This document shows, piece after piece, positions 17,123 through 25,679 of a stretch of 50,446 nt of DNA. The position numbers and the translations under genes were made by a program. Every line of letters starts with the position of its first letter. Within the stretch, counting starts at the first letter, position 1. Origin of the DNA: Candidatus Borrarchaeum yapensis. Lineage in GTDB: Archaea; Asgardarchaeota; Sifarchaeia; Borrarchaeales; Borrarchaeaceae. Location: assembly GCA_016840515.1 (NCBI GenBank), contig JAEOSF010000001.1:1-50446 (forward strand), read 5' to 3'. The notes beneath the pieces were generated by a model that saw nothing but the letters and a program-made list of their open reading frames with translations, ran no database searches and had not been told where the DNA came from.

Positions 17123-18598
17123 TTAAAAGAAATACGGGAAGGCATCCGCGCCAAAAAACTGTCGCCTCATGTATTCTTCTTCAGAAATCGCAGCAATGAT
17201 TTCGTCAGACTCATTGAGAGGAATACGGATACTAGAAACTAACAGATAATTTTTCATTAAAACGTCCTTGAAATCTGTTACTAGACCTGGAGTTGCTGCT
17301 GATTCATCATAAGTCAATGAAAGTCCGATGCCCAGCTTTCCTGTAATAGTCTGACCTCTCGAAATCTTATATTTCTTGCGGCTACGTATATCCGAAACAT
17401 TCTTAGCCTTTCCAAAGCGAACGGACACTACCATTTTACCACTTCTTCGCAAGCGTTCAAATTCAGGATTGGAATAAGCAACTTCTAAGCGAGGGCGTTT
17501 TATTTCTACTTCAGTTTTTGCATTTTTCAAATCTGTCTGAAGTTTTGCGCCTAGAATTTCTCTGTGTATCTCAGTCCGATTAAGCATTTCAATCACTCTT
17601 TCTCTAGCAGGAAGTTCTATGACAGAACCATTCCTTTCATGTAAGAAAGTGGCATTTATGCCATCCAAAACTGCTCGTTCTCGATTTACAGCATGGGTGC
17701 GATCTTCAATGATATTTTCACCATTTTCTAAAAGACATAGGGCTTCGATGGCAAGCCCACTCACAATTCTCGTTAAGTCTACTAACCTTTTCGGATCTCT
17801 TTGATTGTCAAAAATTCGTGTTTCAATACGATTTCGAGTAAAACTATCTTCCTTATCGTCTGAAATGTTTGTAGAGGGACCGCGCGGTGTAATGTCCCGT
17901 AATCTATGACCTATTTTGTTTGCGATTATGGTTGGCTCTTTTTCGAGTGCACCTATTTTTAACGAGTAGCGGGGGGTACCATAGTAGTGATCTTGAACTA
18001 AAGCAGGCTGATGGTGAGGGATCTGTAACTTTCCAAAAGGATTTGGCTTCAGAACAGTTGAGTTAAGAACACGATTACTAACTGCTCCTGTCTCTCCTTG
18101 AATGATTGGCGTATTTGCAGACAAAGCTATGAGCTCTGGAAGATGATTCCAAAGATGGTTGTATACCGCTAATATCTCTTTAGGATTCATCGCCTCATGA
18201 ACGCTTCGTTTTGCAGATATGTTAATATGAGTTCCACACATTGGATGCGGATTGCTCTCAAGAGGGTGTAAACTTTGAACAAATAATTTATAACCTAAAC
18301 TTTTTGCGGAATCTAAAAGAAGCGACCTTCCTTCGGTGATTGCTGAAGGAATTTCTGAAAGTAGAATCGGTAAACTCACATGCTCAATTTGTGCTAGGTT
18401 GGGTTCTGGGTCCAGAGACCTAATTTTCAGCATTATACGTTCCAACCTCTCAGCATCTCGGTTCAATAGGCTCGCAGCAGTTTCCATCAGTTGGTCTGCA
18501 GCAGCCACAAGTGTTCCATCCTTTGAAATGATTAATATTTCCTCTTCAAGTCCGATAGCAACTTCATACTCGCGACAAATGCTTTCAATGACGCTCAA
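17123..18598 (-). CDS. GCS2-family carboxylate-amine (glutamate-cysteine-type) ligase
   Basis: 491 residues from TTG 18598, which has GAGGG five bases upstream; TTG 18676 would add 26 residues. Motifs: GLEEEILIIS (substrate/Mg-binding glutamates), EHVSLPILLSEIPSAI, NPHPMCGTHINIS (the HxH-type signature of the family) and NRIETRIFDNQRDPKRLVDL. This fits PF04107 (GCS2/YbdK) within the glutamine-synthetase-like fold. The C-terminal ~130 residues go beyond YbdK-type proteins. Which amine and acid are joined is unknown; gamma-glutamylcysteine synthesis is one possibility. It is divergent from the amidohydrolase-histone fusion gene, and both handle glutamyl-type substrates by family, which hints at a link. 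Confidence 0.75.
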   Translation of the reverse strand: MSVIESICREYEVAIGLEEEILIISKDGTLVAAADQLMETAASLLNRDAERLERIMLKIRSLDPEPNLAQIEHVSLPILLSEIPSAITEGRSLLLDSAKSLGYKLFVQSLHPLESNPHPMCGTHINISAKRSVHEAMNPKEILAVYNHLWNHLPELIALSANTPIIQGETGAVSNRVLNSTVLKPNPFGKLQIPHHQPALVQDHYYGTPRYSLKIGALEKEPTIIANKIGHRLRDITPRGPSTNISDDKEDSFTRNRIETRIFDNQRDPKRLVDLTRIVSGLAIEALCLLENGENIIEDRTHAVNRERAVLDGINATFLHERNGSVIELPARERVIEMLNRTEIHREILGAKLQTDLKNAKTEVEIKRPRLEVAYSNPEFERLRRSGKMVVSVRFGKAKNVSDIRSRKKYKISRGQTITGKLGIGLSLTYDESAATPGLVTDFKDVLMKNYLLVSSIRIPLNESDEIIAAISEEEYMRRQFFGADAFPYFF

Positions 18599-18771
18599 AT
18601 TGATCCCTCTGACAGATATCTTTCGTCTAGTGAGGTAGAATCCTGATGATTTGCAGTGATCCTTATAGCTAGACAATTACTAAGTAATTATAAAATATTT
18701 TTTTATAAAGTCATGACTTGAAAGTAATCAAGAAGTTTTGCATTCTGTCATCACAGTCATAAGGGAATTCT

Positions 18772-19617
18772 ATGAGATCATCGAAGTCTGTAGAGAAAAA
18801 TATATTGACTTTAAAAGGATTTATTGAACGTCCGGGAGACATACCAGTCTTATTGACGGCGCCTCATGCTATGGGTCCACGTGCTGATCTCTTGACAGGC
18901 GAAATAGCATATAGAGTTGCAATCGAAGTTGGAGCGTATGCTTTGATTGCGACTGTCTCACGTGAAGATAAAGATTACAACAGGGCTAAGTGGAGAGACA
19001 CACCCTTTCGCAAAAGGATTCAAGAAATAATTTCTGATCTCCTTAGAACTCACTCAGAAGTGCTTCTCTTAGACATTCATGGTATGGAAAAACCAATTGC
19101 ATCATTCGAAGAAATTACTGTTTTATTTGGTACGTCTGGCGGAGTTACAATTAACGTTGACTATATTGAAATGCTCCGTGAAGAACTCGAAGCAAGAGAT
19201 ATTCAGGGTGAATATGCATTTATAGAGGGCCCTCAGTATATGGGCGGTGATATCGTATCGTATCACGGAAAGATCTCAAGAGGAGTGCATGCTGTACAAC
19301 TCGAAATCGCAGCTAAAAATAGAAAATTAGGAGAAATGGATCTTATTGATGCTATTGTAAATTTTATCAGAAGATGGGATTTAACAAAGTTATACAAACA
19401 TGAATTAAAAAAGACTGCGATGAGGAGATTGCTAAAAGATGCTGGTGCAAAAAGAATTGGCCACGATGCACCAGATGTTCTCCGAGATATTTTAGAAAGT
19501 ATAATCATTCAAACTGTCGTAAGGGCAGCCAATATTGCAAGTAAGTCTCAAAGGAAGACGATAGAAGGAAAAGATATTAGAAAAGGTGCCTCAGTGCTTT
19601 TAAAGAAAAAACGTTAG
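18772..19617 (+). CDS. N-formylglutamate-amidohydrolase-like domain fused to a C-terminal archaeal histone fold
   Basis: 281 residues. Residues 24-205 match the N-formylglutamate amidohydrolase family (PF05013): LLTAPHAMGPRADLLTGEIA, SREDKDYNRAKWRD, LLLDIHGMEK, and SYHGKISRGVHAVQLEIA near the end. Residues 213-281 are a histone fold: RRLLKDAGAKRIGHDAPDVL, a long central helix, then RKTIEGKDIRKGASVLLKK with the loop-2 K-T-I and the D-I of helix 3, in register with HMf-type archaeal histones. It is one unbroken frame; AGGG precedes ATG 18772. An in-frame ATG at 19420 begins exactly at the histone fold (MRRLLKDAG) but has no clear ribosome site. The enzyme half keeps the metal/catalytic-type residues. 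The fusion may tether an enzyme to DNA or use the histone fold to dimerise. I know of no described case. Confidence 0.88.
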   Translation: MRSSKSVEKNILTLKGFIERPGDIPVLLTAPHAMGPRADLLTGEIAYRVAIEVGAYALIATVSREDKDYNRAKWRDTPFRKRIQEIISDLLRTHSEVLLLDIHGMEKPIASFEEITVLFGTSGGVTINVDYIEMLREELEARDIQGEYAFIEGPQYMGGDIVSYHGKISRGVHAVQLEIAAKNRKLGEMDLIDAIVNFIRRWDLTKLYKHELKKTAMRRLLKDAGAKRIGHDAPDVLRDILESIIIQTVVRAANIASKSQRKTIEGKDIRKGASVLLKKKR

Positions 19618-19670
19618 CAAATCTTCTGATCAGAAAAAATAATTTTAAAATAACCAGGAGAGGAGAAAAA

Positions 19671-20090
19671 ATGCCCGTAGTGACCAAAAGAATCAGGTTT
19701 CAAACAAAAGGTGAAGTAGATATATTGGATATTACAAAACAGGTAAACAAAGTGATTCAAGAAACCAAGTTAAAAGATGGAATTGCCACAGTTTTCTGTC
19801 CTGGGGCGACAGGAGCTATCACAACCATTGAGTACGAACCTGGTTTACTTGAAGATTTGCCGAATACACTTGAGAAGTTCGCGCCTAAGAACGCATATTA
19901 TGCTCACCACGAGCGTTGGAAAGACGGGAATGGACATTCTCATGTTAGAGCATCTATTTTAGGACCAAGTCTTACAGTACCTTTTAATGAAAAGAGACTG
20001 ATACTGGGAACTTGGCAACAGATTGTTTTTCTTGAACTTGATGTAAAGCCCCGCTCAAGAGAAATAATAGTTCAAATCATTGGGGAATAG
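19671..20090 (+). CDS. YjbQ/UPF0047 family protein
   Basis: 139 residues, the normal length of the family. It starts MPVVTKRIRFQTKGEVDILD and contains VFCPGATGAITTIEYEPG, HHERWKDGNGHSHVRASILG and LGTWQQIVFLELDVKPR. The histidines in HH...HSH probably bind metal. Bacterial YjbQ has weak thiamin-phosphate-synthase activity in suppressor tests, and the true function is unsettled. A strong AGGAGAGGAG precedes ATG 19671, and the gene is 53 bases downstream of the histone fusion on the same strand, so co-transcription is likely. Confidence 0.92.
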   Translation: MPVVTKRIRFQTKGEVDILDITKQVNKVIQETKLKDGIATVFCPGATGAITTIEYEPGLLEDLPNTLEKFAPKNAYYAHHERWKDGNGHSHVRASILGPSLTVPFNEKRLILGTWQQIVFLELDVKPRSREIIVQIIGE

Positions 20091-20233
20091 TCAATTACAT
20101 TTCAACTCACATTTTCTTTTTCTTATTGCTTGTATCAAGACAAGATTTTGAAAAATCTATCATACCCATGTGTTACGCATTCTTAAATCAAATAGTGATG
20201 TTCTGAAATAGATTACAAAACTGAGGTATCCTG

Positions 20234-20737
20234 TTGCCTAGATTTAAATTAGTCGTGACTGGTCCCATAGCTTGCGGCAAATCTACTTTTATTAAAAAAC
20301 TTAGTGGAAAACGAGCACTTAGCATAAATAATGATGAAGGTAGAACAGTCGCTTTAGATTTTGGACGTTGCAGTCTTTCGGGGATAGAAATCTTTGTTTT
20401 TGGTACGCCAGGTCATGAACACTTCGAATTTATGAGAGAAATCTTAGTTCAAGGAGCAGATGGCTTACTTGTTCTTTTCGACAGCACAAGACCTCAAACA
20501 TTTAAAACTGCAATGCAGATGCTCCAACGATTGTTGAAGAATCTCCCAGATAACGTCCCTTTTGTTCTAGTTGCAAATAAACAGGATTTACCTAATGCCT
20601 TAGATGCGGACTATTTCACTCTAGCTGTTGGAGATTCCTTTTCTATTGTGGGTACAAGTGCAAAAACAGGAGAGGGTATTGGGAAAGCTGTCGCATCTCT
20701 TTTGCGTAAAACATTGGAATGTATTCCAGCAATTTGA
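20234..20737 (+). CDS. Small GTPase (COG2229 / SRP-receptor-beta- and Arf-like family)
   Basis: 167 residues from TTG 20234 (GAGGT six bases upstream). Motifs: G1 GPIACGKST (10-18), G2 Thr38, G3 FGTPGHEHF (56-64), G4 ANKQD (114-118) and G5 TSAKTG near the C-terminus. The FGTPG form in place of DTAG is typical of the COG2229 ATP/GTP-binding family, related to MglA and to Ras-superfamily GTPases. There is no C-terminal Cys for lipid attachment. Such proteins usually work with Roadblock or longin partners; these occur elsewhere in the window. It follows yjbQ by 143 bases. Confidence 0.9.
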   Translation: MPRFKLVVTGPIACGKSTFIKKLSGKRALSINNDEGRTVALDFGRCSLSGIEIFVFGTPGHEHFEFMREILVQGADGLLVLFDSTRPQTFKTAMQMLQRLLKNLPDNVPFVLVANKQDLPNALDADYFTLAVGDSFSIVGTSAKTGEGIGKAVASLLRKTLECIPAI

Positions 20738-20750
20738 AAAAGTTCTTAAA

Positions 20751-21614
20751 CTAGTCAAGTTCAACTTCTTTTCTATCTTCAGATATGTGTGCTTTTAATT
20801 TGTTCTCGGCAATTAGTTTTTTCACTTTTTTACGAATTTGCTTCTCATCCCTTCCCATTTGGTCAGCTAGTGTCTTAAAAGAAATTTTGCCTCTGCTTGT
20901 TATAATTGCAATTAATGTTTTCTTTGAAACTCGTCGTGGAACGTAATAAACCGCCAAAATTATCGAAAAAATTGTAATACCAAAGACTAAGAATCCAATC
21001 CAACGTGGAAACGCGACCCAGAAGTTTATTGGACTTAATTCTGACCCTTCTATAGTACAATCTACCAAGAGACCTTCATATAGACCCCAATCATAGACCC
21101 GAACGGCAATTACATTTTTACCTTCACGTAAAAGCGAAGTCACATCGTAGATCTCAGCGGTTTGCCAGTGAAATTCTGGGGCGTTCCCAAAATAATGTGA
21201 ATCAGATCCAACAAATTCACCATTGACATAAAGCCAGTAATCATCATCAGCTGTGATTCTTAGAAGTGCTAAAGTTGGATTTTTTGTAAGGTAAAAACTT
21301 TTTCTAAAGTATACAAAAACATCATCGCCACCAGCACTTGCGGACCAGATCCATTGGGCTCTCGTGTTTTCCATATTTTGAATATCTGAGGGAGTAAACT
21401 TGTGTTTATGTGGAGCATCAACATCCCACCATAAATTATCATCATAATTTACTTCAGTCCAATCATTAGAGTTGGGAGGAATTGCAGAATAGGCTTTCCA
21501 ACTCCAATCTGTAGTAACTGATACATTTTTGGCAAAAACAGGTTGAATAGCTGCCAAACTATATAGGATAATAACAAGGGCGATGATCAATGACCCCCAT
21601 ATCCTTTTCTTCAT
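20751..21614 (-). CDS. Transmembrane sensor: extracellular beta-sandwich (glycan-binding-like), one TM helix, cytoplasmic winged helix
   Basis: 287 residues. A signal segment (about 5-28, ending AAIQPVFA) is followed by an outside beta-sandwich. Its sequence (VYFRKSFYL, LLRITADDDYWLYVNGEFVG, YDVTSLLREGKNVIAVRVYD) is that of the galactose-binding/jelly-roll domains found in rhamnosidases and GH2 enzymes. A TM helix (about 203-225) leads to a short basic stretch and a C-terminal winged helix (SKKTLIAIITSRGKISFKTL, then MGRDEKQIRKKVKKLIAENK). The layout is that of a one-component membrane-bound regulator that could sense surface glycans. It is 33 bases downstream of, and in the same operon as, a GT2 glycosyltransferase. 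Confidence 0.78.
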   Translation of the reverse strand: MKKRIWGSLIIALVIILYSLAAIQPVFAKNVSVTTDWSWKAYSAIPPNSNDWTEVNYDDNLWWDVDAPHKHKFTPSDIQNMENTRAQWIWSASAGGDDVFVYFRKSFYLTKNPTLALLRITADDDYWLYVNGEFVGSDSHYFGNAPEFHWQTAEIYDVTSLLREGKNVIAVRVYDWGLYEGLLVDCTIEGSELSPINFWVAFPRWIGFLVFGITIFSIILAVYYVPRRVSKKTLIAIITSRGKISFKTLADQMGRDEKQIRKKVKKLIAENKLKAHISEDRKEVELD

Positions 21615-21647
21615 AATCTTTCCTCTGTCCAGTACTCAGATACATCT

Positions 21648-22730
21648 CTAACGTTCGGTTTTATACCATTCTTGTTTGCCTTGTATAAGAGAGATAATAG
21701 TTCCGATTGTTATTATAGCATAGACCGGAACCATAAACGGGAAAGCAAGTCCTACAAATGCTGTTTTCCATTTATCAAGGCCATAAACGTACAACCAACT
21801 GCAACAAAGCGGTACTGCTAGGAGTACACACCAAATAAAGTAATTAAGGGGATATACCCATAGACCCAAGCCTGGCCATGAAAACAATTTTTCAAAGGTT
21901 AATAAAAATATCACTAATAGAAATGCGGGATAAAATATGATTGGAAATAGCATATAAGTAGCATATGCTAATTTTCTGGTTCTTGAAATGCCAACTTGAG
22001 AAAAAAGCGTTTTGAAATGCGTTTTAGCTACTTGAATTGCCCCAGTTGCCCATCTAATTCTTTGTTTTATAAAGGCTTTCAGACTTTTCGGTTTATCTTC
22101 TGGAACAAAGATATTTGTATATTTAATTTTATTATCGCCTAATATTAGTCGTGTAGAGAGTTCTAAATCCTCTGAAAGGTAATCTTTCCAGCCAAAATCT
22201 AGAATTATATCCGCCTTGAACAAGGCAGACCGTCCAATAAAGTCAGCACCCTCTAAATGACTCCAGAGATAACGTAAAAAACAGCCCCAACTTTCATCAA
22301 TAGATGCAAATGTCTCTACAAAGCGGTTGGAACTCGTAGGTACGGGGATAGCTTGTACTCCAATCAAATCATCATCAAGTTCTGCAAGCATTCGATCTAC
22401 AAAATCAATGGGAGGTAAACAATCTGCATCCAGAAAAAGGATATAATTGCCTTCAATGTGTTTCATGGCATCTCTCAGCGCAGATGCTTTTCCTCCTCGT
22501 TCCTTTCGTATTAAAAGTACATCCAATTGTTCGCGAAAACTTTCTGCAATTTCATGTGTTTTATCGCTTCCGATGTCACAAATATAAATGATTTTACAAC
22601 GAGCGTTATTATATTCTTTAAGTCGACGTGAGGATAAAATACTTCTTTCAATCAAACGTTCTTCATTATAAGCTGTCACAACAATTGAAACATCGAATTT
22701 TTGAGAAGTTGAATCTAAAGAGGGACACAC
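21648..22730 (-). CDS. Membrane GT2 family glycosyltransferase
   Basis: 360 residues from GTG 22730 (GAGG eight bases upstream). Cytoplasmic GT-A domain: VSIVVTAYNEERLIERSI, ILFLDADCLPP (the DxD site), YLSEDLELSTRL (acceptor ED) and KQRIRWATGAIQ (the QxxRW motif of processive enzymes such as cellulose or hyaluronan synthases). At least three C-terminal TM helices follow. It transfers sugar from an activated donor to a membrane or extending glycan acceptor. It is in one operon with the glycan-sensor winged-helix gene downstream, and 102 bases after a NYN-domain gene, so a surface-glycan function is likely. Confidence 0.9.
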   Translation of the reverse strand: MCPSLDSTSQKFDVSIVVTAYNEERLIERSILSSRRLKEYNNARCKIIYICDIGSDKTHEIAESFREQLDVLLIRKERGGKASALRDAMKHIEGNYILFLDADCLPPIDFVDRMLAELDDDLIGVQAIPVPTSSNRFVETFASIDESWGCFLRYLWSHLEGADFIGRSALFKADIILDFGWKDYLSEDLELSTRLILGDNKIKYTNIFVPEDKPKSLKAFIKQRIRWATGAIQVAKTHFKTLFSQVGISRTRKLAYATYMLFPIIFYPAFLLVIFLLTFEKLFSWPGLGLWVYPLNYFIWCVLLAVPLCCSWLYVYGLDKWKTAFVGLAFPFMVPVYAIITIGTIISLIQGKQEWYKTER

Positions 22731-22832
22731 ATCTTAAGCCTCAATTTGCATAAGACAACAAATATCTTAATCTTTTATATCTAATTCTCGAAACTTAAAA
22801 AATGGCATCAGTTCAAACGTTTTGATATAGTC

Positions 22833-23327
22833 TCAGGCACTAGAACCTTTATGTTTCGGTGTTTTTAATTTGAAAACATAGTCTGCTGTATTTTGGAGTG
22901 CTATGCTAAAACCAGGATCGAATCCAATAGCGACTGTCTCTAACCCTTGTTCCTTAGCTTTGCGAAGCATGATTGCTGCGCGTGCATGTCGTGATGCGAT
23001 AATGAGTGTTTTAACATTTGATTCATGTAATATGATCATTGTCTCCATTGCCATTGCTACATGGATATCTCCAAGGGCCACCACAGGATTAAATCCGCTG
23101 TTTGAAATTGCTTGCAATAACTTCTCTGGGGCGTGTCTATTAAGAAAAACCTTTGCTACTTGGATCTTACCTAATTCCCTTGCCGCATCCTCAATATATT
23201 CTAAACGGACTTGATCTCCAGCAACTCGGCGTAAGATATTTGGTCCATCGATAAGTAGCGCAATCGGCTTTCCCCCTCTCTTGAATATTTTTTTAATGAT
23301 CTTCCACTTGGACGGTTGATCTTCCAT
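22833..23327 (-). CDS. NYN-domain (PIN-like) protein, TIGR00288 type
   Basis: 164 residues. The NYN fold begins IALLIDGPNILRR with the first catalytic Asp, followed by VAKVFLNRHAPEKLLQAISN, VDVAM-like acidic region at GDIHVAMAMETMII, IIASRHARAAIMLRKAKEQG and VAIGFDPGFSIALQNTADYV. This is the conserved archaeal family related to LabA and to eukaryotic NYN ribonucleases; RNase activity is predicted but untested for most members. The usual Asp of the SxDxDF motif is replaced by SRHAR here, so one acidic ligand may be missing. Confidence 0.82.
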   Translation of the reverse strand: MEDQPSKWKIIKKIFKRGGKPIALLIDGPNILRRVAGDQVRLEYIEDAARELGKIQVAKVFLNRHAPEKLLQAISNSGFNPVVALGDIHVAMAMETMIILHESNVKTLIIASRHARAAIMLRKAKEQGLETVAIGFDPGFSIALQNTADYVFKLKTPKHKGSSA

Positions 23328-23655
23328 TTCTAATTACCCACCATAAATACGAGCATAGTTGAATAAAATAGCTACAGATTGATAGTCTTTTTAATTAGTC
23401 TAATAAATGGCGTTAAATATTTAGATTTTTCGGAGAACTTGTCAATCGTCAACTACTACACTATTATAGTGAATCTGAGAAATATTTAGAATTATAAATG
23501 TTTTCATATCTATCAATAGAACTATTTATAGAAACCATAGAAGAGAATAACATTTCATATAAGAATTTAAGCAAACCACCTCACGTTAAAGCAATGGGGC
23601 TTTCTTGTGTCGTAACATGTAATCGGTTCGTTTCCTTTCACATTATGATAAACGA
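23328..23655. other. Intergenic, nothing recognised
   Basis: About 328 AT-rich bases between two minus-strand genes. I see no RNA gene, repeat or open frame of interest. Confidence 0.5.
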
Positions 23656-24396
23656 CTAATTAAGCCTGATGAGAGTATCATTAAGAAACAATGTGGTGAC
23701 ATCTATCCCCATTTCTTTGTACAAAACATCTGGAACGCTAATATCAGCGAGATATAGTGACCCCACAACTTGTTTCACATCTGGCTTCACAAGACCCGCC
23801 TTTGGTAATGCCAAGGTCATTGTAGCTGTGGCTTGAACACATGGGTTGTAGATTTCTCCTGTTGTAGCATCCAGTCCAGAAGGAACATCCAAAGCAATTA
23901 CAGGAACAGATAATGAATTGATTTTCTCAATTATTTTGGCTGCCCAACCACGAGGATTGCCAGAAAGACCATATCCGATCATTGCATCTAGAATCAGATC
24001 ACCATAATCTTTGTTCAAGAATTCTATTGCTTTTTCATTGACCTTTGTCGCCAATGCAAATGAAAGTTTCTTTAAAATGTTCCATTGTATTTCGGTAACT
24101 CCTGAAAGGGCGTCTGTCTGGATTAATACTGTTATTTGAGCCCCCCAATTGTAGAGATGCCTTGCCGCAACCAATCCTCCGCCCCCATTGTTACCTTTTC
24201 CTGCAGCAATTATTATATGTTTTCCGGAGACAGATCCATCCAAAAACCTTCTTGCAAGTTCTGCTAGATTCCTTCCAGCATTTTCCATCATCTGGAGGAG
24301 TTGAATGCCATATTCGATCATTAATCGATCAACTTCACGCATTTCAGCAGTAGTAACAACAGGAATTCGGAAATCTGCTACAGAAATATAATCCAC
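23656..24396 (-). CDS. nnrE: NAD(P)H-hydrate epimerase (YjeF N-terminal domain)
   Basis: 246 residues. It repairs the S/R epimers of hydrated NAD(P)H. Motifs: VVTTAEMREVDRLMIEYGI, LMQMMENAGRNLAELARRF-like start, IIAAGKGNNGGGGLVAARHL, LILDAMIGYGLSG and VIALDVPSGLDATTG. The C-terminal dehydratase (NnrD) domain is absent, unlike the many archaeal bifunctional forms. The GTG start overlaps by one base the TAG stop of the upstream ROK kinase (TAGTG), with GGTGA six bases upstream, so translation is coupled. Confidence 0.93.
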   Translation of the reverse strand: MDYISVADFRIPVVTTAEMREVDRLMIEYGIQLLQMMENAGRNLAELARRFLDGSVSGKHIIIAAGKGNNGGGGLVAARHLYNWGAQITVLIQTDALSGVTEIQWNILKKLSFALATKVNEKAIEFLNKDYGDLILDAMIGYGLSGNPRGWAAKIIEKINSLSVPVIALDVPSGLDATTGEIYNPCVQATATMTLALPKAGLVKPDVKQVVGSLYLADISVPDVLYKEMGIDVTTLFLNDTLIRLN

Positions 24397-25457
24397 TATA
24401 TTTCACCCGCTAAACTTCGAGCTAGAGCTGCAGCACCAATCCCACCTGCATCATCACCTAAAGCAGCCTTAACTACTTGTAGACGCTCCACAGAAGCCTC
24501 TAACGCATATTTTCGAACTGTTTGTTCAATAATTTCGATCAATTCTGGAAAACCCTCGATAATGCCCCCACCCAAAATCAAAACGCAAGGATTAAAAGCA
24601 TTAACAATACCTACAACACCCGAACCCAAGTAATGTATTGTTTCGTTCATTAGACGCCGGGATAGAAGATCGTCATTATTGTAAGCCTGACTTACGTGAA
24701 CTGCAGTAATCTTATCAATACTGCCCGCAAGTTCAATCAGCATTTTGCCTGCTTGTAGATCTGTTCTAACTGCTTCTTGTGCCCGTTCAGCGATGGCCCA
24801 ACCACCTGCATATGCTTCTAGACAGCCATAATTGGGACAATGGCATTTTCTTCCATCGACAACAATTGTCCTATGCCCTAATTCTCCTGCTATACCTGTA
24901 CATCCTTTTATTACCCGTCCATCACTGACGATACCTCCACCAATGCCTGTACCAACGAAAAGAATAACAAAGTTATTCACTCCTTTACCGGCTCCATGCA
25001 TCCATTCTCCCCACATTGCAGCGCGAACGTCATTGGTAACCACTACTGGGATTTCCAAGGCGTTCTCAAGTTCAGATCGTATAGCTACATTACGCCAGCC
25101 AAGATTTGTGCCAAAAATGACGGTCCCTGTTGATGGATCTACCTGACCTGCTATTCCAATACCTAAGGCTTCTCCTTCTATCTCTGTATCTGTCATACAG
25201 TTCTTTACACAATTTACGATATCATTAATAACGCCCTTTGCTCCTTGTTCTAGATTCGTTGGATGTCGCTCTCTAGACAAAACAAAACCGGTTGCATCGA
25301 CCAATACCGTTTCAATTTTCGTGCCTCCTAGGTCAACACCATAAGTAAAAGGTTTTTTTGAATTACGAGCTATTTTTAATACCCCCCATAACCACTTTCG
25401 TATGAGATTGTTTGAGTTCTTCATAAGCTCATGGATTGTTCTGATATGATACACCAT
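24396..25457 (-). CDS. ROK-family sugar kinase (glucokinase type)
   Basis: 353 residues. ATP site YGVDLGGTKIETVLVD (about 39-54), catalytic TNDVRAAMWGEW, VGTGIGGGIV, and the ROK zinc motif GHRTIVVDGRKCHCPNYGCL, in which three Cys and a His bind zinc. C-terminal ILGGGIIEGFPELIE. It probably phosphorylates glucose or another hexose. The first ~38 residues are longer than usual and the exact start is uncertain; ATG 25424 is an alternative. It is translationally coupled to nnrE. A kinase paired with a nucleotide-repair enzyme suggests a housekeeping metabolic operon. Confidence 0.9.
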   Translation of the reverse strand: MVYHIRTIHELMKNSNNLIRKWLWGVLKIARNSKKPFTYGVDLGGTKIETVLVDATGFVLSRERHPTNLEQGAKGVINDIVNCVKNCMTDTEIEGEALGIGIAGQVDPSTGTVIFGTNLGWRNVAIRSELENALEIPVVVTNDVRAAMWGEWMHGAGKGVNNFVILFVGTGIGGGIVSDGRVIKGCTGIAGELGHRTIVVDGRKCHCPNYGCLEAYAGGWAIAERAQEAVRTDLQAGKMLIELAGSIDKITAVHVSQAYNNDDLLSRRLMNETIHYLGSGVVGIVNAFNPCVLILGGGIIEGFPELIEIIEQTVRKYALEASVERLQVVKAALGDDAGGIGAAALARSLAGEI

Positions 25458-25679
25458 GGCATCGTTATAATACCTTATAGTATGGAGGCTCAGGTTTTTT
25501 AAGATAACGGATTAGGTATGTGTTAAAAAACTCCTAAGGGTTGAAAAAGTTAAATGAAAAGCAAACTTTGTCTGATGGGATAACTAAAAAATGTTTTATT
25601 CTTTTGCCATGCCATAAAACAAAATTGATGGTGAAAGTAAAGAAGTCGACGATAAAAAGATTGAAACTGTAATAATAGT

